A stretch of DNA of 64,000 nucleotides from Syntrophotalea acetylenica (GCF_001888165.1 NZ_CP015455.1:2536001-2600000), one strand, 5' to 3'. Positions 1 through 9,602 are shown, counted from the stretch's first letter. The notes: a model not told the origin generated them from the sequence alone. A program made the numbers and translations.

Positions 1-124
1 CAATTAATCATTCAGCTTTTCACCGTATGTCCCGGACCCTCCGGGGACCGGTCCTTTCAAGTTGACGTTTCGGACAAGCAGCAAGCATCATGCCGCCATG
101 CTTCTCTTCACGGGGGCGAAATCC

Positions 125-1531
125 CTAGCGGGTGTTCTGCAAAGCCTCCAGAACCCTTGCGGCCACCCTGTTGGCCCTCGCAACACAATCATTGAGGCCG
201 ACACCGAAGAAGGCATTTCCCGCAAGAAACAGGCCGGGATAACGACCGGCCGCGGCCTCCAGAGCCCGCAGGCGCGCGCCGTGGCCGGCTACATACTGGG
301 GAATTGCCGCCTCGTGACGGATGATTCTAACAAAATCCGGTGCTTTTGTGATCCCCAGGGTTCGTGCCAGATCCTCCCTGACGCAGCGTTGCACATCCTC
401 GGCACTAATCTGCGCGGCATCCGGGCGGGTGGCGCCGCCGAACATGGTCCGCAGCAACACGTGTCCGTCGGGGGCTCGCTGCGGAAAAATGCTGGAAGAC
501 CACAACGTCCCGAGACTGTTCAGCCCCGAACGGCGCGCAGCCAGATATCCGAAGCCGTCAAGCTCCCGGGGAACGGCATTTTTGCGGTACCCGAAGCAGG
601 CCACCTGTAGCGGTGCGTAAGGAATCTGTTGCAGCAACGCGGTCATGGCCGGAACGGATTTTTCAAGCTGCAAAGCCAGGTCCATGGCCGGCAGCGCCGC
701 TACGACGATCCGCGTCCTGCACACCTGGCCGTCGCGGCACTGCAAGACAAACCCCTGTTTTTCGGGAATAATAGCCTCGACATCGATACCCAGCCGCAGG
801 CAGCCTTCCAGGTGCCGGGAAAGGCCATCGGTCAACTGTTGTATGCCGCCGGCAAAAGAGGTGAGAATGCCGCCCGGCCCGGCCGCCCCGGACACCACTT
901 TGCCGGCCCGGATCTCGGCGCGCTTGCGCCGCGCCAGGCGCAGCATCGCCCGGATCAGGCCGCCATACTGCTGTTCCAGCTCGTAAATGCGGGGGAAACA
1001 GCTGCGTAGACTCATGCTCTCAGGGTCGCCGGCGAAGATGCCGGAGGCCATGGGTCCGACCAGTTGATCAAGGGCTTCCCGCCCCAGACGCCGCCGCACG
1101 AACTCCGCCAGGGTTTCATCCGCACCGTCGGCACGGCGCGGCACCAGAAGTTCCGCGACGAGACGGCATTTACCCGGCCAGGAAACCAGTTGTGATCGGA
1201 AAAACCCCCCGGCCGAATCCGGTACCCGCTGCAAGCGGCCATCGGAGAAAATGAAACGCCTGCGGGCGGCGTCGCTGGAAGGCAACAAGTCTCCGCCAAG
1301 ACCTGCGTCCCGGCACAAGTCAAGGGTCGCCGGCTTGCTGTCGAGAAAACCGTTCGGTCCCCATTCGCACAGATAACCGCCGATCTTCTCAGAGCGGATC
1401 TTGCCGCCGGCACGGCGCTGCTTTTCCAGAATCGTGAGATTGATTTCCAGACCAAGACGACGGGCACCCTGCTGAATGGCAAAAGCCGTGGCCAGCCCGG
1501 AAAGACCGCCGCCGATGATGGTTACATTCAT
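125..1531 (-). CDS. hemG: Protoporphyrinogen oxidase, HemG/HemY FAD type
   Basis: The 468-residue product begins with an FAD dinucleotide-binding motif ([12 protein letters not shown] at residues 4-15) followed by an [12 protein letters not shown] segment, the layout of HemY-type protoporphyrinogen IX oxidases of the amine-oxidase fold. The C-terminus has the second FAD contact ([17 protein letters not shown]). It oxidises protoporphyrinogen IX to protoporphyrin IX, the step before ferrochelatase. An in-frame ATG 30 bases upstream is possible, but the chosen start has AGGGA at good spacing and puts the FAD motif at the very N-terminus. It is divergent from the cbpA-like gene and lies near hemH and hemE. 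HemY enzymes are classically oxygen-linked, so in an anaerobe another electron acceptor is likely (inference). Confidence 0.93.
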   Translation of the reverse strand: MNVTIIGGGLSGLATAFAIQQGARRLGLEINLTILEKQRRAGGKIRSEKIGGYLCEWGPNGFLDSKPATLDLCRDAGLGGDLLPSSDAARRRFIFSDGRLQRVPDSAGGFFRSQLVSWPGKCRLVAELLVPRRADGADETLAEFVRRRLGREALDQLVGPMASGIFAGDPESMSLRSCFPRIYELEQQYGGLIRAMLRLARRKRAEIRAGKVVSGAAGPGGILTSFAGGIQQLTDGLSRHLEGCLRLGIDVEAIIPEKQGFVLQCRDGQVCRTRIVVAALPAMDLALQLEKSVPAMTALLQQIPYAPLQVACFGYRKNAVPRELDGFGYLAARRSGLNSLGTLWSSSIFPQRAPDGHVLLRTMFGGATRPDAAQISAEDVQRCVREDLARTLGITKAPDFVRIIRHEAAIPQYVAGHGARLRALEAAAGRYPGLFLAGNAFFGVGLNDCVARANRVAARVLEALQNTR

Positions 1532-1596
1532 TGTCTTTTTCCCTTGCCTGTCGACGTCCACCGCTGCAAGTGTACAAATCAGCCATTACAGGAGCC

Positions 1597-1625
1597 TTGA
1601 CGCACGGGTTTGCGCTACTTATATT
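1597..1625 (+). promoter_or_regulatory. Sigma-70-type promoter for cbpA-like gene
   Basis: TTGACG and TATATT are separated by exactly 17 bases, ending 34 bases before the cbpA-like start codon. This is a near-consensus housekeeping promoter in the hemG/cbpA divergent region. No CIRCE-type heat-shock operator was seen beside it. Confidence 0.72.
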
Positions 1626-1659
1626 AGCCAGTGACATCGCCTTTTATTCAGGAGAAACC

Positions 1660-2553
1660 ATGGCCAAGGACTATTATGCCATTCTGGGCGTCGCCAAGGA
1701 CGCCGATACCGACACCATCAAAAAAGCCTACCGCAAGCAGGCCCTCAAATACCACCCGGACAAAAACCCCGGGGACAAGCAGGCCGAAGAGCGGTTCAAG
1801 GAAATCACCGAAGCCTATGCTGTGCTCTCGGATGCCGACAAACGCCGGCAGTACGACCAATTCGGCGAAGCGGGCTTCCACCAGCGCTTCAGCCAGGAAG
1901 ACATTTACCGCAATTTCGACGTCGGCGATATGTTCCGTGAGTTCGGCTTCGACACCAACGACATCTTCGGGCGGCTGTTCGGCGGCGGCGGCCGGGGCGC
2001 ATCCTTTTTCCAGGGCGGCCGCGCCCGCGCGGTCAAGGGGCAGGATTACGTCATGCACCTTAACCTGCCGTTTCGCCAGGCCGTACTGGGCGGGCAGCGA
2101 CGGGTAGATTTCCGCGGCGAAAACGGGATCGAACATCTGCAGGTCAACATCCCCCCGGGGGTTGAATCGGGACAGCGACTGCGCGTGGCCGGCAAAGGGG
2201 GCGCCAGTCCGACAGGTGGACCACACGGCGACCTGTTTCTGGAGATCAAGGTCGATCCCGACAGCCGTTTCACACGCCAGGATCGCGATCTTTATGTCTC
2301 GGTGCGTATTCCGTTCAGCGGCGCCTGCCTCGGCACCACCGTGGAAGTGCCAACCCTGGAAGGGGAAAAACGGGTAAAGGTGCCGGCCGGCATGGCCAGT
2401 GGCGGCAAAATCCGCCTGAAAGGCTACGGCGTGCCGACCCACGGCCGCAAAAAGGCCGGTGACCTGTTCGCCGTCATAGAAATCGCCATACCCCGCAAAC
2501 CGACGGCGGAGCAGCGGCAACTCCTGCAAAAACTGGCCGAAGCCGGCCTGTGA
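1660..2553 (+). CDS. cbpA: DnaJ-class co-chaperone, CbpA type
   Basis: A 297-residue protein with an N-terminal J domain (residues 1-70; HPD motif at 32-34) that stimulates DnaK ATPase. A short Gly/Phe-rich linker (about 105-125) leads directly into the two C-terminal substrate-binding beta domains. The four-repeat CxxCxGxG zinc finger of true DnaJ is absent, which places it in the CbpA/DnaJ type II group. An upstream in-frame codon would add 43 residues, but ATG 1660 has a strong GGAG ribosome site and begins with the family-typical MAKDYY. It has its own promoter and converges on hemH with only 21 bases between stops. Confidence 0.92.
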   Translation: MAKDYYAILGVAKDADTDTIKKAYRKQALKYHPDKNPGDKQAEERFKEITEAYAVLSDADKRRQYDQFGEAGFHQRFSQEDIYRNFDVGDMFREFGFDTNDIFGRLFGGGGRGASFFQGGRARAVKGQDYVMHLNLPFRQAVLGGQRRVDFRGENGIEHLQVNIPPGVESGQRLRVAGKGGASPTGGPHGDLFLEIKVDPDSRFTRQDRDLYVSVRIPFSGACLGTTVEVPTLEGEKRVKVPAGMASGGKIRLKGYGVPTHGRKKAGDLFAVIEIAIPRKPTAEQRQLLQKLAEAGL

Positions 2554-2574
2554 TCCACGAACGCGCCTGGCGGA

Positions 2575-3624
2575 TCAAGGCGCATTCCGGCAGGGAGCTC
2601 CGATGGCCGTCGGCCGCTTGTGCCAGGAAGCGGGTACGCTGGATGCCACCAGCGCCGCCATGGCGCGCATAAAGCCGGCATCATCATTGAACGCAGCAAT
2701 GCGTTCAAACCGCTCCAGGCCCTTTCCCAGGGCATACTTCTTGTAGCCATGGTCAATTTCATACAGGGTTTCGACGTGGTCGGACACGAAGGAAATCGGC
2801 ACGATCAGCACCTGCCGGCACCCTTCGACCGCCAGGGCATCGAGGGTTTCGGCAACGCTCGGCCCGATCCATCGCACCGGTCCGCTACGGCTCTGGAAAG
2901 CCAGCCTGGAGGAACACTCCGGCAGCCGCTCCAGAACCCCCCGCATGGTGGCCCGCACCTGGTTCAGATAAGGATCGCCCCGCAGAATCAGGCTTTCCGG
3001 AACCGAATGGGCGCTGAACACCAGCACCACCTGGCGGCGCCGGTCGGCCTCAAATCGGCGTAATCCTTCCCGTACGGCATCGGCAAGGGCATCGAGATAC
3101 GGCGGCCAATCGAACCATTCGGGAATCAGGCGATAATCAAGATCGGGGCAGAAACGCACGGCGTTGCGGCAGAAATCGTTAATGCTGCTGCCGCTTGTGG
3201 CCGTGGTGAAGTGAGGGTAAAGAGGCACAACCGCGGCACGCCGCACCCCCTCTTGCCGTAGCCGGTTGAGAACCTGCGGCGCGCGCGGCCCCCAGTAGCG
3301 CATGATGACCTCCGGCTGCCAGCCTTCGCCGAGCAGCCCGGCGATACCACGGGCCTGGTATTCCGTCCAGTGCCGCAAAGGTGAAGCCCCGCCGATCGCC
3401 TGATAGGCGCGCCGCGCCCGGGGCGCGCGCAGTCTCGCCAAAAGCCGGGCAAAGGGACCCTGCAGCAGAGCCCCGCCAGGCAGTCGGATCAGTTCCCGGT
3501 CGGAGAAAAGATTCCGCAGAAACGGCTCCACGGCCAGAAGGGAATCCGGCCCTCCCATATTGAGCAGCACCAGGGCGGTCTTTTCGGCCATCCCGGCCTC
3601 GGTCCGCCATAGGGGGCGATTCAT
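2575..3624 (-). CDS. hemH: Ferrochelatase
   Basis: A 349-residue ferrochelatase that inserts Fe(II) into protoporphyrin IX. It shows the family N-terminus (ALVLLNMGGPDSL), the FSAHSVPES segment carrying the catalytic His, and the late motif PISFVSDHVETLYEID. Three in-frame ATGs exist. The one chosen lies just after the hemE stop and has GGGAGG at ideal spacing; ATG 3591 is the alternative. It is the last gene of the radical SAM-hemE-hemH run, so the operon covers uroporphyrinogen decarboxylation and iron insertion, while hemG lies nearby with its own transcription unit. Confidence 0.95.
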   Translation of the reverse strand: MNRPLWRTEAGMAEKTALVLLNMGGPDSLLAVEPFLRNLFSDRELIRLPGGALLQGPFARLLARLRAPRARRAYQAIGGASPLRHWTEYQARGIAGLLGEGWQPEVIMRYWGPRAPQVLNRLRQEGVRRAAVVPLYPHFTTATSGSSINDFCRNAVRFCPDLDYRLIPEWFDWPPYLDALADAVREGLRRFEADRRRQVVLVFSAHSVPESLILRGDPYLNQVRATMRGVLERLPECSSRLAFQSRSGPVRWIGPSVAETLDALAVEGCRQVLIVPISFVSDHVETLYEIDHGYKKYALGKGLERFERIAAFNDDAGFMRAMAALVASSVPASWHKRPTAIGAPCRNAP

Positions 3625-3635
3625 GCCAACCTCCC

Positions 3636-4664
3636 TCAACGCTGACTGAGGCGATGGACGCAATCGACAAGAAATGCAGCGTTTGCGGGCGGCACTTCGG
3701 GCACAATCCCATGGCCGAGATTGAAAACATGCCCGGGCCGGCCGCCATTTTCATCCAGAATGCGCCGTACTTCAGACTCGATGACGGCTTGCGTCCCCAG
3801 CAATACCGCGGGATCGAGATTTCCCTGCACCGCCACACCGTCACCGAGAATTTCCCGGGCCTGTCCCAGACCGATTCCCCAGTCAAGACCGACGACATGT
3901 CCACCGGCCGAGGCGACAAGATCGAGCATGGTGCCGGCGCCTTTGACAAAATGGATCAGAGGCACTTCCAGATCCTCGAGCGCGGACAGAAGCCGACGGC
4001 TGTAAGGCAGAACGTAACGTCGGTAATCGGTCGGAGCCAGAATCCCCCCCCAACTATCGAAAATCTGCAGGGCCTGGGCACCGGCGCTGACCTGGGCCCG
4101 CAGATAAACGATGCTGGCATCGGTTATTTTATCCATCAACCGCGCATAGATTTCGGGCATCCGGAACATGAGGCTTTTCAGAGCCAGAAAATGGCGGCTG
4201 CCGCAGCCTTCAACCATGTAGCAGGCCAGGGTAAAAGGAGCGCCGCCAAATCCGATCAGAGGCACGCGTCCCTCCAGTTCCCGTCGCAGCAAGCGGATGG
4301 TCTCCAGTACAAATGGCACATCTTGCTCCGGTTGCAGCAGGCGCAGGGATTCCACATCGGACGCCGTGCGCACCGGCGGATTCAACACGGGAGCCGGCTG
4401 GTAATGCAGATGCTGCCCCATGGCTTCCACCGGAATCAGAATATCGGAAAACAGGATGGCGGCATCGACACCCAGGGCGTCGACGGGTTGCAGCGTGACC
4501 TCGGCGGCCAGTTCCGGGGTCTTGCACAGGTCGAGAAACGCAACCCGCTCCCGGATCGTTCGATACTGGGGAAGATAACGCCCGGCCTGCCGCATCAGCC
4601 ACACGGGAGTGCGGCTTACCGGTTTGCCGTAGCAGGCCCGTATGAAATCATGATTTTCTGCCAT
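3636..4664 (-). CDS. hemE: Uroporphyrinogen decarboxylase
   Basis: A 343-residue enzyme that decarboxylates the four acetate side chains of uroporphyrinogen III to give coproporphyrinogen III. The N-terminal signature [15 protein letters not shown] and the [16 protein letters not shown] block are diagnostic of HemE. The start was set at MAENHDF because longer forms would run far into the upstream gene and have no homology; GGATCAGG precedes it. It overlaps the upstream radical SAM gene by 17 bases, which suggests translational coupling, and is followed 11 bases later by hemH. Confidence 0.96.
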   Translation of the reverse strand: MAENHDFIRACYGKPVSRTPVWLMRQAGRYLPQYRTIRERVAFLDLCKTPELAAEVTLQPVDALGVDAAILFSDILIPVEAMGQHLHYQPAPVLNPPVRTASDVESLRLLQPEQDVPFVLETIRLLRRELEGRVPLIGFGGAPFTLACYMVEGCGSRHFLALKSLMFRMPEIYARLMDKITDASIVYLRAQVSAGAQALQIFDSWGGILAPTDYRRYVLPYSRRLLSALEDLEVPLIHFVKGAGTMLDLVASAGGHVVGLDWGIGLGQAREILGDGVAVQGNLDPAVLLGTQAVIESEVRRILDENGGRPGHVFNLGHGIVPEVPPANAAFLVDCVHRLSQR

Positions 4665-5757
4665 CGACCTGATCCTTCGGAATATTGCGCGCGCCCGGCT
4701 GATAACTGCAGAAGGGCTCCTCCGCAAGGTAATCGCCATAGACGGCATCGGCCCGTGCGCGGCAACCGCCGCAGACCCTCAAGTATTCGCAATTGCCGCA
4801 TTTGCCGCGGTAAAGGCTGAAATCCCGCAACTGCCGCAGGATCGGCGCATCGAACCACAACCGGCGGAAAGGTGTATTTTTGATGTTGCCCGCCGAACGT
4901 GGAAAATAGGAGCAGGGTTTAACCTCGCCGAAGGCATCGATGAAGCAGATGCTCTGTCCGGCCAGACATCCCTTCCCGCCGCCGGTGGAAAACGACAGGC
5001 TGCGCCGCTCCAGAGAGCGCCCCTCGGCCTGCGCCAGTTGCGGTGCGATGCGGTAATAGTGGGGCGCGCAGGTCGGACGCATCAGAATATCCTTTTCGTC
5101 CCGTTCCTGGCGGTAGTGCCAGGCCAGTATCTCTTCGTAGTCTGGCCCGCTGATCAGTTCCTCCATGATGGACTCTCCCCGTCCGGTCGGAACGATCATG
5201 AACAGATACCAGGCCTGCGCCCCGAGCTTTTTGGCCAACTGGAAAGTGGCGGCGATATCGCTTTGGTTGCGCTTCGTAAAAGAGGAGTTTACCAGAAACG
5301 GTATGCCATTGCGGCGCAAAATGCCGGCGGCTTGCACCACCGCATCGAAAGCCCCGGGACAGCGCCGGAAATCGTCATGCACGGCGGCACTGGAACCGTC
5401 AAGAGACAAAGAAACCATGCGAATCCCCGTGGCCAGCATGTCCCTGCAGACACTGTCGGTTATCAGGGTGCCGTTGGTCGCCATGCACATGCGCAGGCCC
5501 TGGGCGGTTCCGTAGTCGGCAATCTCGAAAATATCCTTGCGCAACAGCGGTTCGCCACCGGACAAAACCATCACCGGGCGCGACACGGTGCAGATGTCAT
5601 CGATCAGTGCAAACGCCTCCCGGGTCGAAAAATTGCCCTCGGAAGCGTGCGAATCGGAGGAGCAACGGCAGTGAATGCATTGCAGATTGCAACGCCGGGT
5701 TGTTTCCCAGGCAATCCACTTGGGCAGAAATTCTGTTACGAGATCACTCACTGGCAT
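4648..5757 (-). CDS. Radical SAM/SPASM protein, AhbD/NirJ-like
   Basis: A protein of about 370 residues with the radical SAM CxxxCxxC triad (Cys23, 27, 30 in [11 protein letters not shown]) for the SAM-binding 4Fe-4S cluster. A C-terminal SPASM-like segment is rich in Cys ([13 protein letters not shown] near residue 335) for extra clusters. The AWETTRRCN opening resembles heme b synthase AhbD and related tetrapyrrole-modifying enzymes, and it is first in an operon with hemE and hemH. A role in heme or a modified tetrapyrrole is therefore likely, but the substrate cannot be read from the sequence; peptide maturation is an alternative. ATG 5757 is used, but GTG 5751, six bases after GAGG, has the better ribosome site. 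Confidence 0.82.
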   Translation of the reverse strand: MPVSDLVTEFLPKWIAWETTRRCNLQCIHCRCSSDSHASEGNFSTREAFALIDDICTVSRPVMVLSGGEPLLRKDIFEIADYGTAQGLRMCMATNGTLITDSVCRDMLATGIRMVSLSLDGSSAAVHDDFRRCPGAFDAVVQAAGILRRNGIPFLVNSSFTKRNQSDIAATFQLAKKLGAQAWYLFMIVPTGRGESIMEELISGPDYEEILAWHYRQERDEKDILMRPTCAPHYYRIAPQLAQAEGRSLERRSLSFSTGGGKGCLAGQSICFIDAFGEVKPCSYFPRSAGNIKNTPFRRLWFDAPILRQLRDFSLYRGKCGNCEYLRVCGGCRARADAVYGDYLAEEPFCSYQPGARNIPKDQVDGRKS

Positions 5758-5850
5758 CCTCACCGGAAAAAAGGGGCCTGATCGCGCAATAGTACATCAC
5801 AACCGGGGGGCGCGACAAGCGCTGCCGCCAGACTGGCACAAGGACCTATA

Positions 5851-5886
5851 AAAAAACGGGGTCCGCCATGGCTCGCCCCGTCGTTT
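5851..5886 (-). terminator. Rho-independent terminator of the flavin oxidoreductase gene
   Basis: Read on the minus strand, ACGGGG and CCCCGT arms flank a loop and are followed by seven T residues. It sits 22 bases beyond the stop of the minus-strand flavin oxidoreductase gene and before the radical SAM-hem operon, so the two units are probably separate. Confidence 0.75.
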
Positions 5887-5907
5887 TCGATTTGTATTTT
5901 CCGGCAA

Positions 5908-7017
5908 TCAGGCATTGACCGCCAGGCTCTGTTTTTGCTGATGAGACAGCATAAACAGTTCGTCGAAAATGGCCTGCACCGTGGTAATGCGGTCGGCCTT
6001 CCAGGCGTTGGTTCCGCAAAACACCAGACCGGTGTCGACATCGCCGCGCTGAGCCCTGTCGAGAGCGCCGATAATACAGAAGCGTTCCCCGGTTTCCTTG
6101 AAAGTGCATTTTTTCAAACAGGCACAAGCACAATCGCAGCCGGCGTCGAGATCCCGCTGGCGGATGCGGTCGATATTGCCGACCAGCGCCCGCCCCGGCA
6201 GGCCGGCAGGACTCATGATCAGACCGATGTTCTCGGGGCGGCAGTCAAGATAGGCCTGTTTGAAAGCCGGATCGGCATCGCACTCTTCGGTGCACACAAA
6301 GCGGCTGGCCATCTGTACCGCATCGGCCCCCTGCGCGAGAGCCTGCAGTATATCCTGCCGGTCCCAGATGCCTCCGGCGGCGATAACGGGCACATGACGC
6401 TGATGTACCTGCTGAAAGTAGGCCTTGACCTGGCGGACCGTTTCATACTGATCATAGCAACCGGTGCCGATATTTTCCGGCTTTTCCCCCAGATGTCCTC
6501 CGGCCGTATCGGGATCTTCGACCACAACCGCATCGGGAAGGCGATGGTGATTCTGCAGCCACTTGCGTGTGATAAGCTGAGCGGCACGCACCGAAGAGAC
6601 AATCGGAATCAGCGCCACATCGGGATAATCAGCGGTCAAGGCCGGCAGGCTCATGGGCAGTCCGGCACCGCTGACAATATATTTGGCGCCGGCTTCGCAG
6701 GCGGCCCGAACCATAGCATCATAATTGGTCACGGCTACCATGCAGTTGACGCCAATGACGCCGTCAGGGGCAATCGCGTAGGCCTTGCGGATCTCATCCT
6801 TGAAGGCCTGTATATCGGCAGCGAAAAAATTGCGGCCGGTGTAGTAGGGACTGTTGACGCCGATTCCGGCGGCCGCAATCGTGCCGAAACCACCGCAGCG
6901 GGCGACGTGTCCGGCCAACCGCCCACCGGATATCCTCACCCCCATGCCGCCTAGAATCAGGGGAAACGGGGTGGAATATCGGCCGATGACCAGTTTTTTT
7001 ACGGCGGTGTCTTTCAT
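5908..7017 (-). CDS. NAD(P)H-dependent flavin oxidoreductase (nitronate monooxygenase/FabK family) with Cys-rich C-terminus
   Basis: A 369-residue TIM-barrel FMN protein with the family opening (PLILGGMGVRISGG), the VEDPDTAGGHLG motif around residues 167-177 carrying the conserved His, and AAGGIWDR and GADAVQMASRF for FMN phosphate binding. Relatives are nitronate monooxygenase and enoyl-ACP reductase FabK, and the substrate cannot be decided here. Unusual is a C-terminal stretch with Cys294, 296, 298, 300 and 304 plus Cys314 and Cys334, suggesting an iron-sulfur cluster (inference). The reading frame stays open far upstream, but ATG 7017 has CGGAG at good spacing and begins the homologous region. 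Confidence 0.85.
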   Translation of the reverse strand: MKDTAVKKLVIGRYSTPFPLILGGMGVRISGGRLAGHVARCGGFGTIAAAGIGVNSPYYTGRNFFAADIQAFKDEIRKAYAIAPDGVIGVNCMVAVTNYDAMVRAACEAGAKYIVSGAGLPMSLPALTADYPDVALIPIVSSVRAAQLITRKWLQNHHRLPDAVVVEDPDTAGGHLGEKPENIGTGCYDQYETVRQVKAYFQQVHQRHVPVIAAGGIWDRQDILQALAQGADAVQMASRFVCTEECDADPAFKQAYLDCRPENIGLIMSPAGLPGRALVGNIDRIRQRDLDAGCDCACACLKKCTFKETGERFCIIGALDRAQRGDVDTGLVFCGTNAWKADRITTVQAIFDELFMLSHQQKQSLAVNA

Positions 7018-7182
7018 GATCGCATCTCCGGGTAAAAATCTCTCATATACTGTAACGTCCGTCATGGTACCAGAAAGTCGCGCCGCCAAATGTAATAGTT
7101 GTGTAAAACCCCGCACCGGCACAGGTGTTTCCACCCGCCTTTTCTCTTGTCCGGGACGGCCTGCGATGGTAAACAGGATGCC

Positions 7183-8145
7183 ATGAAAACTTGGCGACGC
7201 ATTTTCAATCCCCTCATGGCGCTGATCGGCATCCAGCTGGCCTGGGTGCTGGTGGTTGTTTCGTGGGTGACCTGGTTTTTGCAGAACCATCGCAAATTGC
7301 GCTCCCTGGCGGAAAAATACCACCCGGAGCTGCTGCTGGGTCGCTACGACTGGCTGCTGCTTGTCGAAGGGCTCGTGCTGCTGGTGGCGATTCTGGCCGG
7401 GGTCTATGTCATCTTTATCTACTGGCGCCGGCAGGTCTCGCTCTATCGTGCGCAAAAACAGTTCATATCCCAGGTCAGTCATGAACTGAAATCACCGCTG
7501 GCATCGCTGCAGCTGCACCTGGAAACCATCCGCATGCGGCAACCGGATCCGGACCGCCTGCAGGCGTTTCTCGACACCATGCTGGAGGATACGGTACGGC
7601 TCAACAATATGGTGGACAACATGCTGACCGCCAACCGCCTGGAACAACGCTGGCCGCGCCTCGACCTGCGTCTCGGCAACCTGTCTGCAGCCATCGAACA
7701 GTATCTTGAAGGGCAGTCGGCCACCCTGCCCGCCGACTGCCTGCTGGAAACAGCCATTGAACCGGAGCTGTTCTGCTATTTTGAACCTCTGGCAATTGAA
7801 ACCATCCTGCGCAACCTGCTGGAAAACGCCATCCTCTACGCCAATGGCAAACCCCGCATCCGTGTCGAGCTGCACAAAACCGGGAACCGCTGCCACCTGA
7901 CCGTAGCGGACCATGGGCGCGGCATCGACCCCAAGGAGCAGAAAAAGGTATTTCGGATGTTTTATCGAGGTTGGCACGATGGCGAAACCATTCGCGGTTC
8001 GGGGCTCGGCCTGTTCATCGTGCGCACCCTGGTATGGCGGCACCGGGGCAAGGTCTGGCTGGAAAGCAAGGGCAGGGACCAGGGCACCACCGTGCATATC
8101 CTGCTGCCCCGCAGCCTCCCCCCGGCGGGGGCGGGCACGCTATGA
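7183..8145 (+). CDS. Membrane sensor histidine kinase
   Basis: A 320-residue kinase with two predicted membrane helices (about 11-33 and 57-80), so only a short extracytoplasmic loop. A HisKA domain follows with phospho-acceptor His100 in the SQVSHELKSPL H-box. The HATPase domain has the N box (NLLENAILYANG), G1 (DHGRGIDP) and G2 (GSGLGLFIV). The tiny sensor loop implies that it senses a membrane signal or a partner protein (inference). ATG 7183 follows CAGGATG at suitable spacing. Its stop overlaps the response regulator start as ATGA, so the two are coupled. Confidence 0.93.
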   Translation: MKTWRRIFNPLMALIGIQLAWVLVVVSWVTWFLQNHRKLRSLAEKYHPELLLGRYDWLLLVEGLVLLVAILAGVYVIFIYWRRQVSLYRAQKQFISQVSHELKSPLASLQLHLETIRMRQPDPDRLQAFLDTMLEDTVRLNNMVDNMLTANRLEQRWPRLDLRLGNLSAAIEQYLEGQSATLPADCLLETAIEPELFCYFEPLAIETILRNLLENAILYANGKPRIRVELHKTGNRCHLTVADHGRGIDPKEQKKVFRMFYRGWHDGETIRGSGLGLFIVRTLVWRHRGKVWLESKGRDQGTTVHILLPRSLPPAGAGTL

Positions 8146-8864
8146 AAGAACCGTATATTCTGCTCGTGGAGGATGAACTCCACATCGCACGCGGACTTGT
8201 TTTCAATCTGGAACAGGAAGGCTACCGGGTTATACACGTCACCTCCGGGGAACAGGCCCTGGAACAGGCCCCGTGGCACCGCTGTCTGATGGTCATACTT
8301 GATTTGATGCTGCCGGGAATCGGCGGACTGGACGTCTGCCGCCGGATTCGCGACCTGGACCCCCGGCTGCCGGTTTTGATTCTGACCGCCATGGGCAAGG
8401 AGCAGAACCGCATCGCCGGTCTTGAAGCCGGGGCGGACGATTATCTGACCAAACCTTTCAGCCTGACCGAGTTTCTGCTGCGGGTGCGCGGTATGGTCAA
8501 CCGCTCGAGGTGGTATCGCGACATCTCCGGGGACGCTCAGGGTTTCCGCTTCGGCGACAATTGTGTCTACCTGCACCAGCGGCGCGCCACCACCGCGCAG
8601 GGCAATCTGGATCTCACCGATCTGGAAGTGCGCATGCTGCGGATCTTTTTAGAAAATGAAGGTAAAATACTGTCACGCGAAGAGCTGCTGGCGTCGGTCT
8701 GGGGTCTGTCTCCGGACACCGAGACCCGCACCCTGGACAATTTCATTGTGCGGCTGCGCAAATACTTCGAAGCCACGCCCGGCCATCCGCGGCATTTTCT
8801 CACGATACGCGGCCGGGGCTATAAATTCTGCCGCAACGGCACCGCTGTATCCGGCGACGCATAA
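8142..8864 (+). CDS. OmpR/PhoB-family response regulator
   Basis: A 240-residue regulator. The receiver domain (about 1-120) has the acidic pair in LLVEDELH, a phospho-acceptor Asp in LMVILDLMLPG and the conserved Lys in LTKPFS. The C-terminal winged helix carries LDLTDLEVRMLRIFL, ILSREELLASVWG and a terminal IRGRGYKF, typical of PhoB-type DNA binding. It overlaps the kinase gene by four bases and is certainly its cognate partner. The regulon is unknown; neighbouring genes do not point to a clear target. Confidence 0.95.
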   Translation: MKEPYILLVEDELHIARGLVFNLEQEGYRVIHVTSGEQALEQAPWHRCLMVILDLMLPGIGGLDVCRRIRDLDPRLPVLILTAMGKEQNRIAGLEAGADDYLTKPFSLTEFLLRVRGMVNRSRWYRDISGDAQGFRFGDNCVYLHQRRATTAQGNLDLTDLEVRMLRIFLENEGKILSREELLASVWGLSPDTETRTLDNFIVRLRKYFEATPGHPRHFLTIRGRGYKFCRNGTAVSGDA

Positions 8865-8893
8865 AAAAACGGGAGAGCTTTAAACTCTCCCGC
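8863..8893 (-). terminator. Terminator of the small sulfite reductase gene
   Basis: Eight-base arms CGGGAGAG and CTCTCCCG surround a seven-base loop. On the minus strand they are followed by seven T residues, marking the end of the minus-strand sulfite reductase transcript. On the plus strand there is no T tract, so termination of the two-component operon here is less certain. Confidence 0.82.
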
Positions 8894-8920
8894 GATCGAT
8901 CCCGTCAACGCACGGCTGCA

Positions 8921-9586
8921 TTATTCGCCAAGAACTTCCTTCCGGAACGCATCCAGCCCCATTTCCTGCACGAACTTGCCGATACGGCCCTTGCGGTTCT
9001 GGGACTTGAACCAGGCAACGACCTTGCCGACAATTTCGATAACCTCCTCGTCGGTAGGCACATGTTCCACGAGTTTCTGGGACAGCCGCGGCAAACCGCC
9101 GCCATTTCCGCCGACCATTACATTCCAGCCCTTGGGTGTGCCAATAAGCCCGACATCTTTGATGCAGGCTTCGCCGCAATCGTTGGCGCAACCGGAAACA
9201 CCGATTTTGAATTTCCAGGGCAACTCCATGCCATGGTAGGCATTGTCCAGTTCCAGGCCGACACCGACCGAGTCCTGCTGACCACGCTTGCAGAAGGTGG
9301 TGCCCGGACAGATTTTCACGGAACGCACACACATGCCGATGGCCGCGCCCGGTTTTTCGCCAACAGCTTCCCAAACCGCGTCAAGCTGGTCTTCGGCAAG
9401 ACCGACGATGGCAATGCGCTGGGCGCTGGTCAGTTTCAGGGCCTTGGCGTTGAACTGCTCGGCCACATCCGCGATTTTGCGCAGCGTGGCGGGCGAAGTG
9501 ATGCCCCCGGGGATATGCGGAGCAACGGCGAAGGTTTCCTGGTCGCGCTGGACAATGGCGCCCTTTTCCAGCAGATCTTTTTTCAT
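8921..9586 (-). CDS. Small siroheme sulfite reductase (assimilatory-type, low molecular weight)
   Basis: A 221-residue protein that matches from memory the compact sulfite reductase of Desulfovibrio vulgaris. It has the siroheme/4Fe-4S motif C-x5-C (Cys93, Cys99) and C-x3-C (Cys133, Cys137), with basic residues in CVRSVKIC and KRG that contact siroheme and substrate. Standard assimilatory enzymes are more than twice this length because of a duplicated module; this form has one copy. It would reduce sulfite to sulfide with an unidentified low-potential donor. No reductase partner lies beside it. It has its own promoter, a GAGGAG ribosome site and a terminator, so it is monocistronic. Confidence 0.87.
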   Translation of the reverse strand: MKKDLLEKGAIVQRDQETFAVAPHIPGGITSPATLRKIADVAEQFNAKALKLTSAQRIAIVGLAEDQLDAVWEAVGEKPGAAIGMCVRSVKICPGTTFCKRGQQDSVGVGLELDNAYHGMELPWKFKIGVSGCANDCGEACIKDVGLIGTPKGWNVMVGGNGGGLPRLSQKLVEHVPTDEEVIEIVGKVVAWFKSQNRKGRIGKFVQEMGLDAFRKEVLGE

Positions 9587-9602
9587 GATGGAATCTCCTC
9601 TT

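Noticed and set aside
2551-2577. TGATCC/GGATCA inverted repeat between cbpA and hemH
   Set aside because: Only six-base arms with a long loop and no T tract; not enough to call a terminator.
7018-7482. 155-residue N-terminal extension of the flavin oxidoreductase frame
   Set aside because: It overlaps the divergent histidine kinase start and its control region; ATG 7017 has a ribosome site and begins the homologous part.
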